Below are positions 43,102 to 51,615 of a DNA stretch of 64,000 nucleotides, piece after piece. The position numbers and the translations under genes are program-made. The notes beneath the pieces are model-generated. The model was given only the letters and a program-made list of their open reading frames with translations, did no database searches and was not told the DNA's origin. Within the stretch, counting starts at the first letter, position 1. Each line of letters opens with the position of its first letter. Source of the stretch: Streptomyces tateyamensis (GTDB lineage Bacteria > Actinomycetota > Actinomycetes > Streptomycetales > Streptomycetaceae); assembly GCF_003205575.1 (NCBI RefSeq), contig NZ_PYBW01000038.1, positions 22,533 to 86,532 on the forward strand. Direction: 5' to 3'.

Positions 43102-43994
43102 CCGTACCGCCGTTGCATTCCCAGGTCGTCGTCGTCACCGGGGCCGCCCGCGGGCTCGGTGCGCTGATGGCCCGCAAGCTGGCCGAGCGCGGGGCCCGGG
43201 TGGCGCTGGTCGGCCTGGAGCCGGAGCAGCTGAAGGAGGCCGCCGCCCTGTGCGGGCCGGACGCCAGCTGGTGGGAGGCGGACGTCACCGACCTCACCGA
43301 GCTGAGCGCGGTGGCCCAGGGGATCAAGGAGAAGTACGGCCGGATCGACACCGTGGTGGCCAACGCCGGCATCGCGGTGGGCGGCCCGATGCTGGACAGC
43401 GACCCGGTGGCGTTCAACCGGGTGATCGAGGTCAACCTGATCGGCAGCGTCACCACCGCCCGGGCCTTCCTGCCGGCGCTGACCGACTCGCGCGGCTACC
43501 TGCTGCAGATCGCCTCGCTGGCGGCGATCACCCCGGCCCCGCTGATGTCCGCCTACTGCGCCAGCAAGGCGGGTGTCGAGGCGTTCGCGCACTCGCTGCG
43601 GGCCGAGGTGGCCTACCAGGGCGTCAAGGTCGGCGTCGGCTACCTCAGTTGGACCGACACCGACATGGTGCGCGGCGCCGACCAGGACGAGGTGCTGCGC
43701 GAGATGCGCAGCAAGCTGCCCTGGCCGGCCAACCGGACCTACCCGATCGGCCCCGCGGTCGACCGCCTGGTGGCCGGCCTGGCCCGCCGCTCGGCGCACG
43801 TGTACGCGCAGGCCTGGCTGCGCGGCATGCAGCCGGTGCGCTGGGCGCTGCCCTCGCTGATCGCTGCGGTCGGCTCCCGCGAGGTGGCCAGGCTCGCCCC
43901 GCGCCTGGCCACCACCGCCGCCTCCCGGCTGCGCGCCGTGGGCGCGGGCGGTGCCGCCGACGAGGTGTCACGCGGGACCCACCACGGGGTCTGA
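43098..43994 (+). CDS. Short-chain dehydrogenase/reductase (SadH-like)
   Basis: 298 aa. Cofactor motif VVVTGAARGLGALMARKLAE, NAG motif VVANAGIAVGG, catalytic Ser in LLQIASLAAI and YCASKAG (Y-x3-K). The extended C-terminal 80 residues with basic patches suggest membrane association, as in lipid-acting SDRs. ATG at 43098 overlaps the hydrolase stop by four bases. Third gene of the operon; probably interconverts an alcohol and the ketone used by the monooxygenase. Confidence 0.9.
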   Translation: MTVPPLHSQVVVVTGAARGLGALMARKLAERGARVALVGLEPEQLKEAAALCGPDASWWEADVTDLTELSAVAQGIKEKYGRIDTVVANAGIAVGGPMLDSDPVAFNRVIEVNLIGSVTTARAFLPALTDSRGYLLQIASLAAITPAPLMSAYCASKAGVEAFAHSLRAEVAYQGVKVGVGYLSWTDTDMVRGADQDEVLREMRSKLPWPANRTYPIGPAVDRLVAGLARRSAHVYAQAWLRGMQPVRWALPSLIAAVGSREVARLAPRLATTAASRLRAVGAGGAADEVSRGTHHGV

Positions 43995-44021
43995 CCCCGC
44001 CTCAGGCGCTGTCGGCCCGGG

Positions 44022-45068
44022 CTACTTGCGGGCCGGCAGCGCGCGGCGCAGCTGCTGGCGGCGGCGCCGGTAGACCCGGGCCAGGCGCTGCAGCGCGACG
44101 AACTCGTCCATCCGGTCGCCCAGGGTCAACTGGTACTTGACCCGCAGCGGGGTGCGCAGCGCGGCGATCCGCTCCACCCCGATCTCGTGCAGCAGCCGGG
44201 AGACGTGCTCCTGGTAGAGCGCGCGGTAGGCCTTGTCGCCGTCCGGGACCCACCAGAAGAACATCGGGATCTCCTCGACCAGGCAGTTGTGGTCGTAGGA
44301 GCGCAGGTTCTCGGCGAACTTGGGCTCGGGGCGGGCGCTGAGCCACTCGCGCACCAGCTCCATCGAGCGGACCCGGTCCACCAGGCCGCGCGGGTTGGTG
44401 CGGCCCTGGGTGATCGACGGGTCGTCGGGCTCGCGCTCGCGCCAGTTGTAGAGCACCTCGGAGAGCACGTCCACGCTCTGCGCCAGGTAGTGCAGCGGGA
44501 TGCTGACCGGGGCGTCCTCGTAGAGGATGCCCTCGGGGTACAGCAGGCCGGAGCCGTCGAAGAAGCTGCGCCGGTACACCTTGTTCCAGGCGGTGCGGTC
44601 GGTGACCAGCGCCGGGACCTCGGTGACGTGGGTCTTCAGCAGGGTGCGGCGGAACGGCTTGGCGTGCGCGCCGGAGGGGCGGTGGCCGAGCGAGTTGAAC
44701 CGGTCCGCGTTGCAGGCCGCGAAGTCCGAGCCGGTGCGGTCCAGCGTGCTGATCATCAGCTGGTAGGCCTCGGGCGCGAGGGTGTCGTCGCTGTCCACGA
44801 AGGCCAGGTACTCGGTGCCGTCGGCCAGGTGGCGCCAGCCGGTGTTGCGGGCCGCCCCCAGGCCCTGGTTCTGCTGGCGGACCAGGCGGAACCTGGGGTC
44901 CGCGGCGACGTACTCCTCGGCGATCGCGGCGCTGTTGTCGGTGGCGCCGTCGTCCACCAGGACGCACTCGAAGTCGGTGAAGGTCTGGGCGGCGATCGAG
45001 TCCAGGCATTCCCGCAGGTAGCGCTCGACGTTGTAGATCGGGACGACGACGGAGAGGCGGGGGGCCAT
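44022..45068 (-). CDS. Glycosyltransferase family 2
   Basis: 348 aa, cytoplasmic GT-A enzyme. Begins LSVVVPIYNVERYLRECLDS, has nucleotide-binding LVDDGATDNS, DxD-type AFVDSDDTLAP near residue 95 and an ED in LYEDAPVS as general-base region. The C-terminal 100 residues are basic and helical (RVYRRRRQQLRRALP), as in teichoic-acid-type transferases. Related in sequence style to the transferase at 48838-49854. Sugar and acceptor unknown. Confidence 0.9.
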   Translation of the reverse strand: MAPRLSVVVPIYNVERYLRECLDSIAAQTFTDFECVLVDDGATDNSAAIAEEYVAADPRFRLVRQQNQGLGAARNTGWRHLADGTEYLAFVDSDDTLAPEAYQLMISTLDRTGSDFAACNADRFNSLGHRPSGAHAKPFRRTLLKTHVTEVPALVTDRTAWNKVYRRSFFDGSGLLYPEGILYEDAPVSIPLHYLAQSVDVLSEVLYNWREREPDDPSITQGRTNPRGLVDRVRSMELVREWLSARPEPKFAENLRSYDHNCLVEEIPMFFWWVPDGDKAYRALYQEHVSRLLHEIGVERIAALRTPLRVKYQLTLGDRMDEFVALQRLARVYRRRRQQLRRALPARK

Positions 45069-45145
45069 CGGCGGTGCGGGCCTTTCGATCGGGGGGCGGG
45101 CCAGATCCTACCCGTCCCCGGGGGTGGCTCCGATAGCGTCAGAGC

Positions 45146-45910
45146 ATGACAACTGCCCTCATCACCGGCGCGACCGCCGGTATCGGTGCCGCCTTCGCCC
45201 GCCGGCTGGCCGCCGACGGACACGACCTGGTGCTGGTCGCCCGGGACACCGACCGGCTGGCCCAGGCCGCCGCCACCCTGGAACGCGAGCACGGGGTGGC
45301 GGTGCAGGTGCTGGCGGCGGACCTGGCCACCGAGGCGGGGATCGAGGCGGTGGAGCGGCGCCTGGCCGACGGCGAGCGCCCGGTCGGGATCCTGGTGAAC
45401 AACGCGGGCTTCGGCAATCCGGGCGGGTACCTGGAGGTGCCGATGGCCCAGGAGCTGACCATGCTCAAGGTGCACGTGGAGGCAGTGCTGCGGCTGACCA
45501 GCGCGGCGCTGCCGGGGATGCGCGAGCGCGGCTTCGGGGGAGTGGTGAACGTGGCCTCGGTGGCCGCCTTCGTGCCGCGCGGCACGTACGGGGCGACCAA
45601 GGCGTGGGTGGTCAACTTCACCCAGGGCGCGGCCCGCGACCTGGCCGGCAGCGGGGTGCGGCTGCTGGCCCTGTGCCCCGGCTTCACCCGCACCGAGTTC
45701 CACCAGCGGGCCGGCATGGGCACCGGCAACATCCCGGGCTGGGCCTGGCTCTCGGCGGAGCGCGTGGTGGACGAGGCGCTGCGCGACCTGGCCCGCGGCC
45801 GGACCCTCTCGGTACCGAGCAAGCGCTACAAGCTCGCGGTCACCGTCGCCCGCCTGCTGCCGGCCGGGACCCTGGGGAGGACGTCGGCGAAGGCGGGGCG
45901 CAAGTACTGA
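45146..45910 (+). CDS. Short-chain dehydrogenase/reductase
   Basis: 254 aa. TALITGATAGIGAAFARRLA, LVNNAGFGNPG, Ser in VVNVASVAAFVP, and Tyr/Lys in YGATKAW (Y-x3-K). The end (KRYKLAVTVARLLPAG) resembles the DltE-like SDR group. Divergent from the glycosyltransferase gene with 77 bases between. Substrate unknown. Confidence 0.9.
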   Translation: MTTALITGATAGIGAAFARRLAADGHDLVLVARDTDRLAQAAATLEREHGVAVQVLAADLATEAGIEAVERRLADGERPVGILVNNAGFGNPGGYLEVPMAQELTMLKVHVEAVLRLTSAALPGMRERGFGGVVNVASVAAFVPRGTYGATKAWVVNFTQGAARDLAGSGVRLLALCPGFTRTEFHQRAGMGTGNIPGWAWLSAERVVDEALRDLARGRTLSVPSKRYKLAVTVARLLPAGTLGRTSAKAGRKY

Positions 45911-45984
45911 GTGCGGGGCGGTTAGGGCGGTGGGCGTGGGGGCCTGCGGCGGCCTGTGGGGGCACCGCCCACGGTCGGACTCTC

Positions 45985-46024
45985 GATGACAGCTGACAGA
46001 AATTGAAATCTGTCAGCTGTCATC
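45985..46024. promoter_or_regulatory. 38-bp operator-like dyad, copy 2 (before the ABC exporter)
   Basis: Perfect 16-bp arms GATGACAGCTGACAGA and TCTGTCAGCTGTCATC around an 8-base spacer. Read on the minus strand, its inner 38 bases match the dyad at 11023-11060 at 35 of 38 positions, including the non-symmetrical centre TTTCAAT. The -35-like TTGAAA in the centre points toward the exporter gene. Confidence 0.75.
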
Positions 46025-46069
46025 ACGGATCGCCGCCCCGTCGACGGAACGCGGAATACCCCGCGGGCG

Positions 46070-46102
46070 TAGCTCATTATTAGTTTCGCTAACAATGAGC
46101 TA
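46070..46102. promoter_or_regulatory. Second dyad and promoter of the ABC exporter
   Basis: TAGCTCATTATTAG and CTAACAATGAGCTA pair over 14 positions with one mismatch around TTTCG. A -10-like TATGCT (46101-46106) overlaps its right end, 30 bases before the exporter start. The TTAG/CTAA core is typical of MarR or TetR operators. Confidence 0.6.
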
Positions 46103-46135
46103 TGCTCTTCAAGCTGCCCGCCCCCTGGAGGTGCC

Positions 46136-48031
46136 ATGAGGCCCGACACCATCGACTGGACGCCGCCCGCCCGGGAGGCGGGCCAGGAGCTGCCGCCCGT
46201 GCAGGTGCGGCGGATCCTCGCGCTGTTCAAGCCCTACCGCGGGCGCCTGGCCACGGTAGGGCTGCTGGTGGCGGCCTCCGCGGTGGTGTCGGTGGTGACC
46301 CCGTTCCTGCTGCGCGCGGTGCTGGACACCGCCATCCCGCAGGGCCGCACCGGCCTGCTCACCCTGCTGGTGCTCGGCATGATCGGCGCCGCCGTGGTGA
46401 ACAGCGTCTTCAACGTGCTGCAGACGCTGATCTCCACCACCGTCGGCCAGCGCGTCATGCACGACCTGCGCACCACCGTCTACGGCCACCTGCAGCGGAT
46501 GTCGCTGGCCTTCTTCACCCGCACCCGCACCGGCGAGGTGCAGTCCAGGATCGCCAACGACATCGGCGGCATGCAGTCCACCGTCACCTCCACCGCCACC
46601 TCGCTGGTCTCCAACCTGACCAGTGTGGTGGCCACCGTGGTGGCCATGGTCGCGCTGGACTGGCGGCTCACCGTGGTGTCGCTGCTGCTGCTCCCGCTCT
46701 TCGTCTGGATCAGCCGCCGGGTCGGCCGGGAGCGCAAGAAGATCACCGGGGAGCGGCAGAAGCAGCTCGCCGTGCTCTCCTCGGCGGTCCAGGAGTCGCT
46801 CTCGGTCAGCGGCATCCTGCTCGGGCGCACCATGGGCCGCTCCGACTCGCTCTCGCACGAGTTCACCCGCCAGTCGGACTCGCTGGCCGAGCTCGAGGTG
46901 CGGGCCAGCATGGCCGGGCGCTGGCGGATGAACGTGATCCAGATCGTGATGGCCGCGATGCCCGCGGTGATCTACTGGGCGGCCGGCCTGACCGCGCACG
47001 GCGGCGCGCCGATCGTCTCGATCGGCACCCTGGTCGCCTTCGTCTCGCTGCAGCAGGCGCTCTTCCGCCCCGCCGTCTCGCTGCTCTCCACCGGCGTCGA
47101 GGTGCAGACCTCGATGGCACTGTTCCAGCGGATCTTCGAGTACCTGGACCTGCCGGTGGAGATCGCCGAGCCGGCCGAGCCGGTGCGGCTGCCCGCGGTG
47201 CGCGGCGAGGTCCGGTTCGAGCGGGTCGACTTCGGCTACGACGCCCAGGCGCCCACCGGCACGCTGGCCGGGATCGAGCTGACCGTGCCGGCCGGCAGCT
47301 CGCTGGCCCTGGTCGGCGAGACCGGCTCCGGCAAGACCTCGCTCAGCTACCTGGTGCCGCGCCTGTACGACGTCACCGGCGGCCGGGTCACCCTCGACGG
47401 GGTGGACGTGCGCGACCTCGCCTTCGACACGCTCTCCGGCGCGATCGGCGTGGTCTCCCAGGAGACCTACCTGTTCCACGCCTCGGTCGCGGAGAACCTG
47501 CGCTTCGCCAAGCCGGACGCGACCGACGAGGAACTGGTCGCGGCGGCCCGGGCGGCCCAGATCCACGAGCACATCGCCAGCCTGCCGGACGGCTACGACA
47601 CCCTGGTCGGCGAGCGCGGCTACCGGTTCTCCGGCGGCGAGAAGCAGCGCCTGGCGATAGCCCGGACGGTGCTGCGCAACCCGCCGGTGCTGATCCTGGA
47701 CGAGGCCACCAGCGCGCTGGACAACCAGACCGAGCGCGCGGTGCAGCAGGCGATCGACGAGCTGGCGGCGGGCCGCACCACGATCACCATCGCGCACCGG
47801 CTCTCCACCATCCGCCGGGCCGACCAGATCGCGGTGCTGGACCACGGGCGGGTGGTCGAACTCGGCACCCACGAGGACCTGCTGGCGCTCGACGGGCGGT
47901 ACGCGGCCCTGCTGCGCCGCGCCGAACCGCCCGCGGAGCAGGGCCGGCGGGACCACCGTGAGCCCGCCCGGGAGCAGCCCCGGGCCACCGGCCTGGTGTC
48001 CGCTCAGGCGGCCTTGGGCACCTCGTTGTAG
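46136..48031 (+). CDS. ABC exporter, fused membrane and ATPase domains
   Basis: 631-aa half-size multidrug or lipid exporter that would act as a homodimer. Six membrane segments in residues about 35-320, with the coupling helix region RMSLAFFTRTRTGEVQSRI. The ATPase domain starts near 360: Walker A LVGETGSGKTS, Q-loop GVVSQETYLF, signature RFSGGEKQRLAIA, Walker B ILDEATSALD and H-loop IAHRLS. Signature FSGG replaces the common LSGG. ATG at 46136 follows GGAGG. Two strong dyads upstream suggest tight inducible control, one probably shared with the aldo/keto reductase-TetR operon. The 3' end overlaps the convergent acyltransferase gene by 28 bases. Confidence 0.92.
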   Translation: MRPDTIDWTPPAREAGQELPPVQVRRILALFKPYRGRLATVGLLVAASAVVSVVTPFLLRAVLDTAIPQGRTGLLTLLVLGMIGAAVVNSVFNVLQTLISTTVGQRVMHDLRTTVYGHLQRMSLAFFTRTRTGEVQSRIANDIGGMQSTVTSTATSLVSNLTSVVATVVAMVALDWRLTVVSLLLLPLFVWISRRVGRERKKITGERQKQLAVLSSAVQESLSVSGILLGRTMGRSDSLSHEFTRQSDSLAELEVRASMAGRWRMNVIQIVMAAMPAVIYWAAGLTAHGGAPIVSIGTLVAFVSLQQALFRPAVSLLSTGVEVQTSMALFQRIFEYLDLPVEIAEPAEPVRLPAVRGEVRFERVDFGYDAQAPTGTLAGIELTVPAGSSLALVGETGSGKTSLSYLVPRLYDVTGGRVTLDGVDVRDLAFDTLSGAIGVVSQETYLFHASVAENLRFAKPDATDEELVAAARAAQIHEHIASLPDGYDTLVGERGYRFSGGEKQRLAIARTVLRNPPVLILDEATSALDNQTERAVQQAIDELAAGRTTITIAHRLSTIRRADQIAVLDHGRVVELGTHEDLLALDGRYAALLRRAEPPAEQGRRDHREPAREQPRATGLVSAQAALGTSL

Positions 48032-48672
48032 ACCTCGGCCGGCTCCTGGCCGGACAGCGCCTGGATCGCCGCCATCACCTCGTCGGTGACCTGGCGGCGC
48101 ACCCGCGCGTTGCGGGCCTGGCCGTGCAGGTGGGAGAAGTCCAGCGGCTCGCCGAACTTGACGGTGACCTTGCGGATCCGCGGCCGCCGGGTGCCGACCG
48201 GCTGGATCTCGTCGGTGCCCGCCAGCGCGACCGGGACCACCGGGACGCCCGCGGTCAGCGCCAGCCAGGCGACGCCGGTCTTGCCCCGGTAGATCCGCCG
48301 GTCCAGCGAGCGGGTGCCCTCCGGGTAGATGCCGAAGGCCTGACCGTTGTTCAGCACCTCCAGCGCGGCGTCCAGTGCGACCTGGGCCAGGTGGGCCTCG
48401 CCGCGCTGCACCGGGACGGCGTCGATCGCGTCGAAGAAGCTGCGCAGCACCCGGCCCTTGACCCCCTTGCCCTGCCAGTACTCGGCCTTGGCCAGGAAGC
48501 TGATCGGGCGCGGGGCGGTCAGCGGGATGACCACGCTGTCGATGAACGAGAGGTGGTTGCTGGCCAGGATCACCCCGCCCTTGCGCGGCACGTTGCGCAG
48601 TCCCTCGATCCGCGGCCGGTAGACCAGCTTGACGAGGGGCTTGAGGACGAGCTTGGCAACGGTCTTGATCAT
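48004..48672 (-). CDS. PlsC-type 1-acylglycerol-3-phosphate acyltransferase
   Basis: 222 aa. Acyltransferase block I NHLSFIDS (H-x4-D), block II around FFDAIDAVPVQRG, block III YPEGTRS and block IV VPVVPVAL. Membrane-associated by its hydrophobic N-terminus. Transfers an acyl chain to lysophosphatidate or a similar acceptor. ATG at 48672 follows GAGAGGGA. Confidence 0.92.
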   Translation of the reverse strand: MIKTVAKLVLKPLVKLVYRPRIEGLRNVPRKGGVILASNHLSFIDSVVIPLTAPRPISFLAKAEYWQGKGVKGRVLRSFFDAIDAVPVQRGEAHLAQVALDAALEVLNNGQAFGIYPEGTRSLDRRIYRGKTGVAWLALTAGVPVVPVALAGTDEIQPVGTRRPRIRKVTVKFGEPLDFSHLHGQARNARVRRQVTDEVMAAIQALSGQEPAEVYNEVPKAA

Positions 48673-48837
48673 GGTCCCTCTCCGGGTCGCGGTCCCGGCT
48701 GATCGGCGATGGCGGCGCACTGTCCCGTGGCGGACTGACCTTTCTTACCATCAGGTGGCGCCGCGGGGCCGCGAGGGTGAGCGGGCTCACAGCGGTGCCG
48801 TGCGGGCTCGGCGCGGCACCGCCGTGCTCACCCCGGC

Positions 48838-49854
48838 TCAGCGCAGCTTGGCCTTCAGGGTGCGCGGCAGCCGGCTGGTGCGGCGCAGCTCGTCGTAGGG
48901 CCGGCGGGCGCCGCGGGCGGCCAGCCGGTACTGCAGGCCGCGCAGCCCGCCGGGGTAGCGGTACCCGGCCGGGCGGTGGGCCGCGAAGTGCGCGCCGATC
49001 CGGTCGAAGAACTCCGGCCGCAGCCCGGTCGGGACCAGCCCGGCGGAGTCGTAGACGGTGAGCGCCTGCTTCACGGTGCGGTCGAAGACCAGGGTGCGCA
49101 GGTCGGCCAGCTCCGGGTGGCGGTCCAGGAAGGCGAAGATCGCGTCGTACTGGGCGAAGGCGTCGGCGTGCTTGGGCGAGGCGGTGGCGGTGATCGCGCC
49201 CGGGCGGCCGCGGCGGTAGCGGTAGCAGGAGCGGTCCAGGTAGCGCAGGGTGCCGGCGGCCAGCAGCGCCGGGTAGGTGACCGAGATGTCCTCGTAGTAG
49301 CCACGGCCGAACTCCACCCCCAGGCCGTCCAGGTAGGCCCGGCGGAAGATCTTGTTCCACACCGACAGCACCGAGTTGAGGATCGCCGGATGCTCGCGCA
49401 GGGTAGCGCCCCGCGGGCGGTCCAGCGGGGAGCCGGCCAGCAGGTGGCGCCACGGGTTGGGCTCGGTGGAGCCGTCGGGGTAGACGTGCTCGAAGTGGGT
49501 CAGCAGCACGTCGAAGTCGCGCTTGCGGACCTCGGCCAGCACGGCTTCCAGCGCGCCCTCGGGCAGGTAGTCGTCGCTGTCGACGAACCAGAGGTACTCG
49601 CCGGTCACGTGCGGCAGCGCGGCGGTCCGCGCCCCGCCCAGGCCCTGGTTCTCGGCCAGGTGGAGCACCCGCAGCCGGGAGTCGCGGGCGGCGTACTCGT
49701 CCAGGACGGCGCCGCAGCCGTCGGGGGAGAGGTCGTCCACGGCGACCACCTCGAAGTCGGTGGCCTGCTGGTCCCCGAGGAGGGAGTCCAGGCAGCGGGG
49801 GAGGAACTGCTCCACCCCGTGGACGGGGACGACGATGCTGAGGAGGACGGACAC
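48838..49854 (-). CDS. Glycosyltransferase family 2
   Basis: 338 aa. LSIVVPVHGVEQFLPRCLDS, VAVDDLSPDG, and YLWFVDSDDYLPEGAL (DxD near residue 97), then WNKIFRRAYLD and YYEDISVTYPAL, the same order as in the transferase at 44022-45068. Basic end TSRLPRTLKAKLR. GTG at 49854 marks the family start; no good ribosome site is seen. Likely adds sugar or polyol phosphate to a wall or envelope polymer; inference. Confidence 0.88.
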   Translation of the reverse strand: MSVLLSIVVPVHGVEQFLPRCLDSLLGDQQATDFEVVAVDDLSPDGCGAVLDEYAARDSRLRVLHLAENQGLGGARTAALPHVTGEYLWFVDSDDYLPEGALEAVLAEVRKRDFDVLLTHFEHVYPDGSTEPNPWRHLLAGSPLDRPRGATLREHPAILNSVLSVWNKIFRRAYLDGLGVEFGRGYYEDISVTYPALLAAGTLRYLDRSCYRYRRGRPGAITATASPKHADAFAQYDAIFAFLDRHPELADLRTLVFDRTVKQALTVYDSAGLVPTGLRPEFFDRIGAHFAAHRPAGYRYPGGLRGLQYRLAARGARRPYDELRRTSRLPRTLKAKLR

Positions 49855-50531
49855 GGGCGCCACTCTACCGAGGGGCCCGGGCGGGGCCGGTGGCGCGGGC
49901 GGCGAGGACTGCCCGGCTGACCTGGCGCAACGGCGACCGCCGGTGCCGCGCCTGGGGGCGATCGGCACCGGCAGTCGGTTGTGGCGGTCCGGCCGACCCT
50001 CAACGGCCTACCGCCGATCCGCTGCCCGACCGGAGCCAGGCCACCGCAGCGTCGAGGTGGCCGGACAGTGGACCCGGTGAGCAGTGGAAGCACTCACTGA
50101 TGTGGTGATCACATGATGTGTTCACCTATCGAACGCGGTGATCGGCCAGAAGCCGGTGTTTTCGCGTCGGAACAGATACTGCTTGGATGTAACGAGCTAG
50201 TCAATCCCTCGTGAGCGTTCAGTTTCCGAAGCATGTGGGGATGCCGCGGGCCTGGAATGGTGAGAAGCGCACGTCCGGCGGCCGGGGGTCCGAGGGGGCG
50301 GCGCGGAGCCCGGGCGGCGCGGGTCCCCGCCCGGGGGCGCACGACGGTGAAGTGATGCTCCGTCAGGGCTTCCGATCGATGCCCAGTCGTGACCGCGAGC
50401 GCGACCCCGGATGACACATGACTAGTCATCACACGATACGGTGGCCCAATCACCAGGACGGTTGCGTGAGGACCGTCTCACCCGGATAGTCTTCGCCTCA
50501 CGGCCCTGGCGCCTCGTAGGGGTGGGAAACC
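49855..50531. other. Gene-free region with short palindromes
   Basis: 677 bases. The stretch 50090-50230 is clearly less GC-rich than the rest of the window and contains repeated GATGTG and GATCAC blocks. ATGACTAGTCAT (50418-50429) is a perfect 12-bp palindrome preceded by another ATGAC, next to a -10-like GATACG, and may be the promoter/operator of the following small gene. No coding frame is convincing. Confidence 0.5.
50418..50429. promoter_or_regulatory. 12-bp palindrome ATGACTAGTCAT
   Basis: Perfect palindrome about 100 bases before the 89-aa protein gene, directly upstream of CACACGATACGGT. A candidate operator. Confidence 0.4.
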
Positions 50532-50801
50532 ATGGAACACATGCAAGTGCGGAGCAGGCCCCGCGTGCCGGCCATCCAGTGCGGCGTGGGCGCGACCGGG
50601 CGGCGGATCGAACGCCACCTGTCGGTGCTCGGCGCGCCCGCGGTCCCCGCGGTCGACACCGCCGAGGCCCTCGGCCTGATAAGGGAGCTCACCCCTCGCG
50701 GTGTGAGCACCCAGGCTGCGCCGCGGCGCAGCACCACGCGGATCCGGCTGCTGGCCCCGCTGCGGCGGCTCAAGCGCAGCCTCTTCGGCAGCAAGGGCTG
50801 A
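50532..50801 (+). CDS. Small basic protein of unknown function
   Basis: 89 aa. Begins MEHMQVRSRPRVPAIQ, has a helical middle (ERHLSVLGAPAVPAVDTAEA) and a very basic end (RIRLLAPLRRLKRSLFGSKG) that could bind nucleic acid or membrane. Coding-like base use; GGGGTGGG precedes ATG. No known domain. Confidence 0.6.
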   Translation: MEHMQVRSRPRVPAIQCGVGATGRRIERHLSVLGAPAVPAVDTAEALGLIRELTPRGVSTQAAPRRSTTRIRLLAPLRRLKRSLFGSKG

Positions 50802-50918
50802 TCGCCCCGGCTGCCGCGTACTCCGACCCGGTGGGCACCCGTTGCGCCCGCCGGGTCATTGGCGTGCCGTCAGGTCGGTTGTTGTGGCAGCTGGGGCACG
50901 GGGCGCAGGATGGGGACC

Positions 50919-51335
50919 ATGGCATTCCAGACCCAGACCTTCGAGATCACCACCGGCGACCGCGAGGCGGCCGTGGACGTCACCGAGCGCTGCACGGCGT
51001 TCCTCGCCGCGGTGGCCCCCGGGCGGTCCGGCCTGCTGAACGTCTTCGTCCCGCACGCCACCGCCGGGATCGCGGTGCTGGAGACCGGGGCCGGCAGCGA
51101 CGAGGACCTGCTGGCCCTGCTGCGCGACCTGGTCCCCGCCGACGACCGCTGGCGCCACCGGCACGGCAGCCCGGGCCACGGCCGCGACCACGTGGTCCCC
51201 GGCCTGGTCGCCCCGCACGCCACGCTCCCGGTGGTGGACGGGCAGCTGGCGCTGGGGGTGTGGCAGTCGGTGGTGCTGATCGACACCAACGGGGACAACC
51301 CGCGGCGCACGCTGCGGCTGTCCTTCCTGGGGTGA
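50919..51335 (+). CDS. YjbQ/UPF0047 family protein
   Basis: 138 aa. Conserved core: VFVPHATAGIAVLET with the family His, then RWRHRHGSPGHGRDHVVPGL (His-rich loop) and LALGVWQSVVLIDTNGDNP with the conserved Asp/Asn. These residues line a possible metal site; some homologues have weak thiamine-phosphate synthase activity, but the true function is unknown. ATG at 50919. Confidence 0.9.
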   Translation: MAFQTQTFEITTGDREAAVDVTERCTAFLAAVAPGRSGLLNVFVPHATAGIAVLETGAGSDEDLLALLRDLVPADDRWRHRHGSPGHGRDHVVPGLVAPHATLPVVDGQLALGVWQSVVLIDTNGDNPRRTLRLSFLG

Positions 51336-51341
51336 GCGACC

Positions 51342-51596
51342 ATGGTGGACATGAGCAGCGCCGACCCTGACCGGGCCACCGCCCCCGACGAGGCCACCGG
51401 AGCCACCACCCCCTACTGCGAGCCGGCCGGCCCCGACCCGGCGGCGGCGCTGACCCCTGCTCCGGCCGGGGACGGTCCGCGCGCCGCCTGCGTGCTCTGC
51501 GGCGCCCCCACCGAGCACCCGGCCGCCACCGCGGGCGCCACCCTGTGCCCCGTCTGCGCCTGGCAGCAGGCCGGACGGGCCGCCTGCTCGGGCTGA
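51342..51596 (+). CDS. Small protein with CxxC pairs
   Basis: 84 aa. The first 45 residues are Ala/Pro/Asp-rich and probably disordered; the second part has ACVLCGAPTEHP and LCPVCAWQQAG, two CxxC pairs that could form a zinc ribbon. Starts six bases after the YjbQ gene and is probably co-transcribed. Function unknown. Confidence 0.6.
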   Translation: MVDMSSADPDRATAPDEATGATTPYCEPAGPDPAAALTPAPAGDGPRAACVLCGAPTEHPAATAGATLCPVCAWQQAGRAACSG

Positions 51597-51615
51597 CGGC
51601 GGGCCAGCCGGGCCG

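Noticed and set aside
46109..49453. Long minus-strand frame across the ABC exporter, acyltransferase and glycosyltransferase
   Set aside because: No domain is recognisable and it runs through three well-supported genes in other frames.
50109..50453. 114-codon minus-strand frame in the low-GC gap
   Set aside because: Codon use is not coding-like and no start signal is seen.
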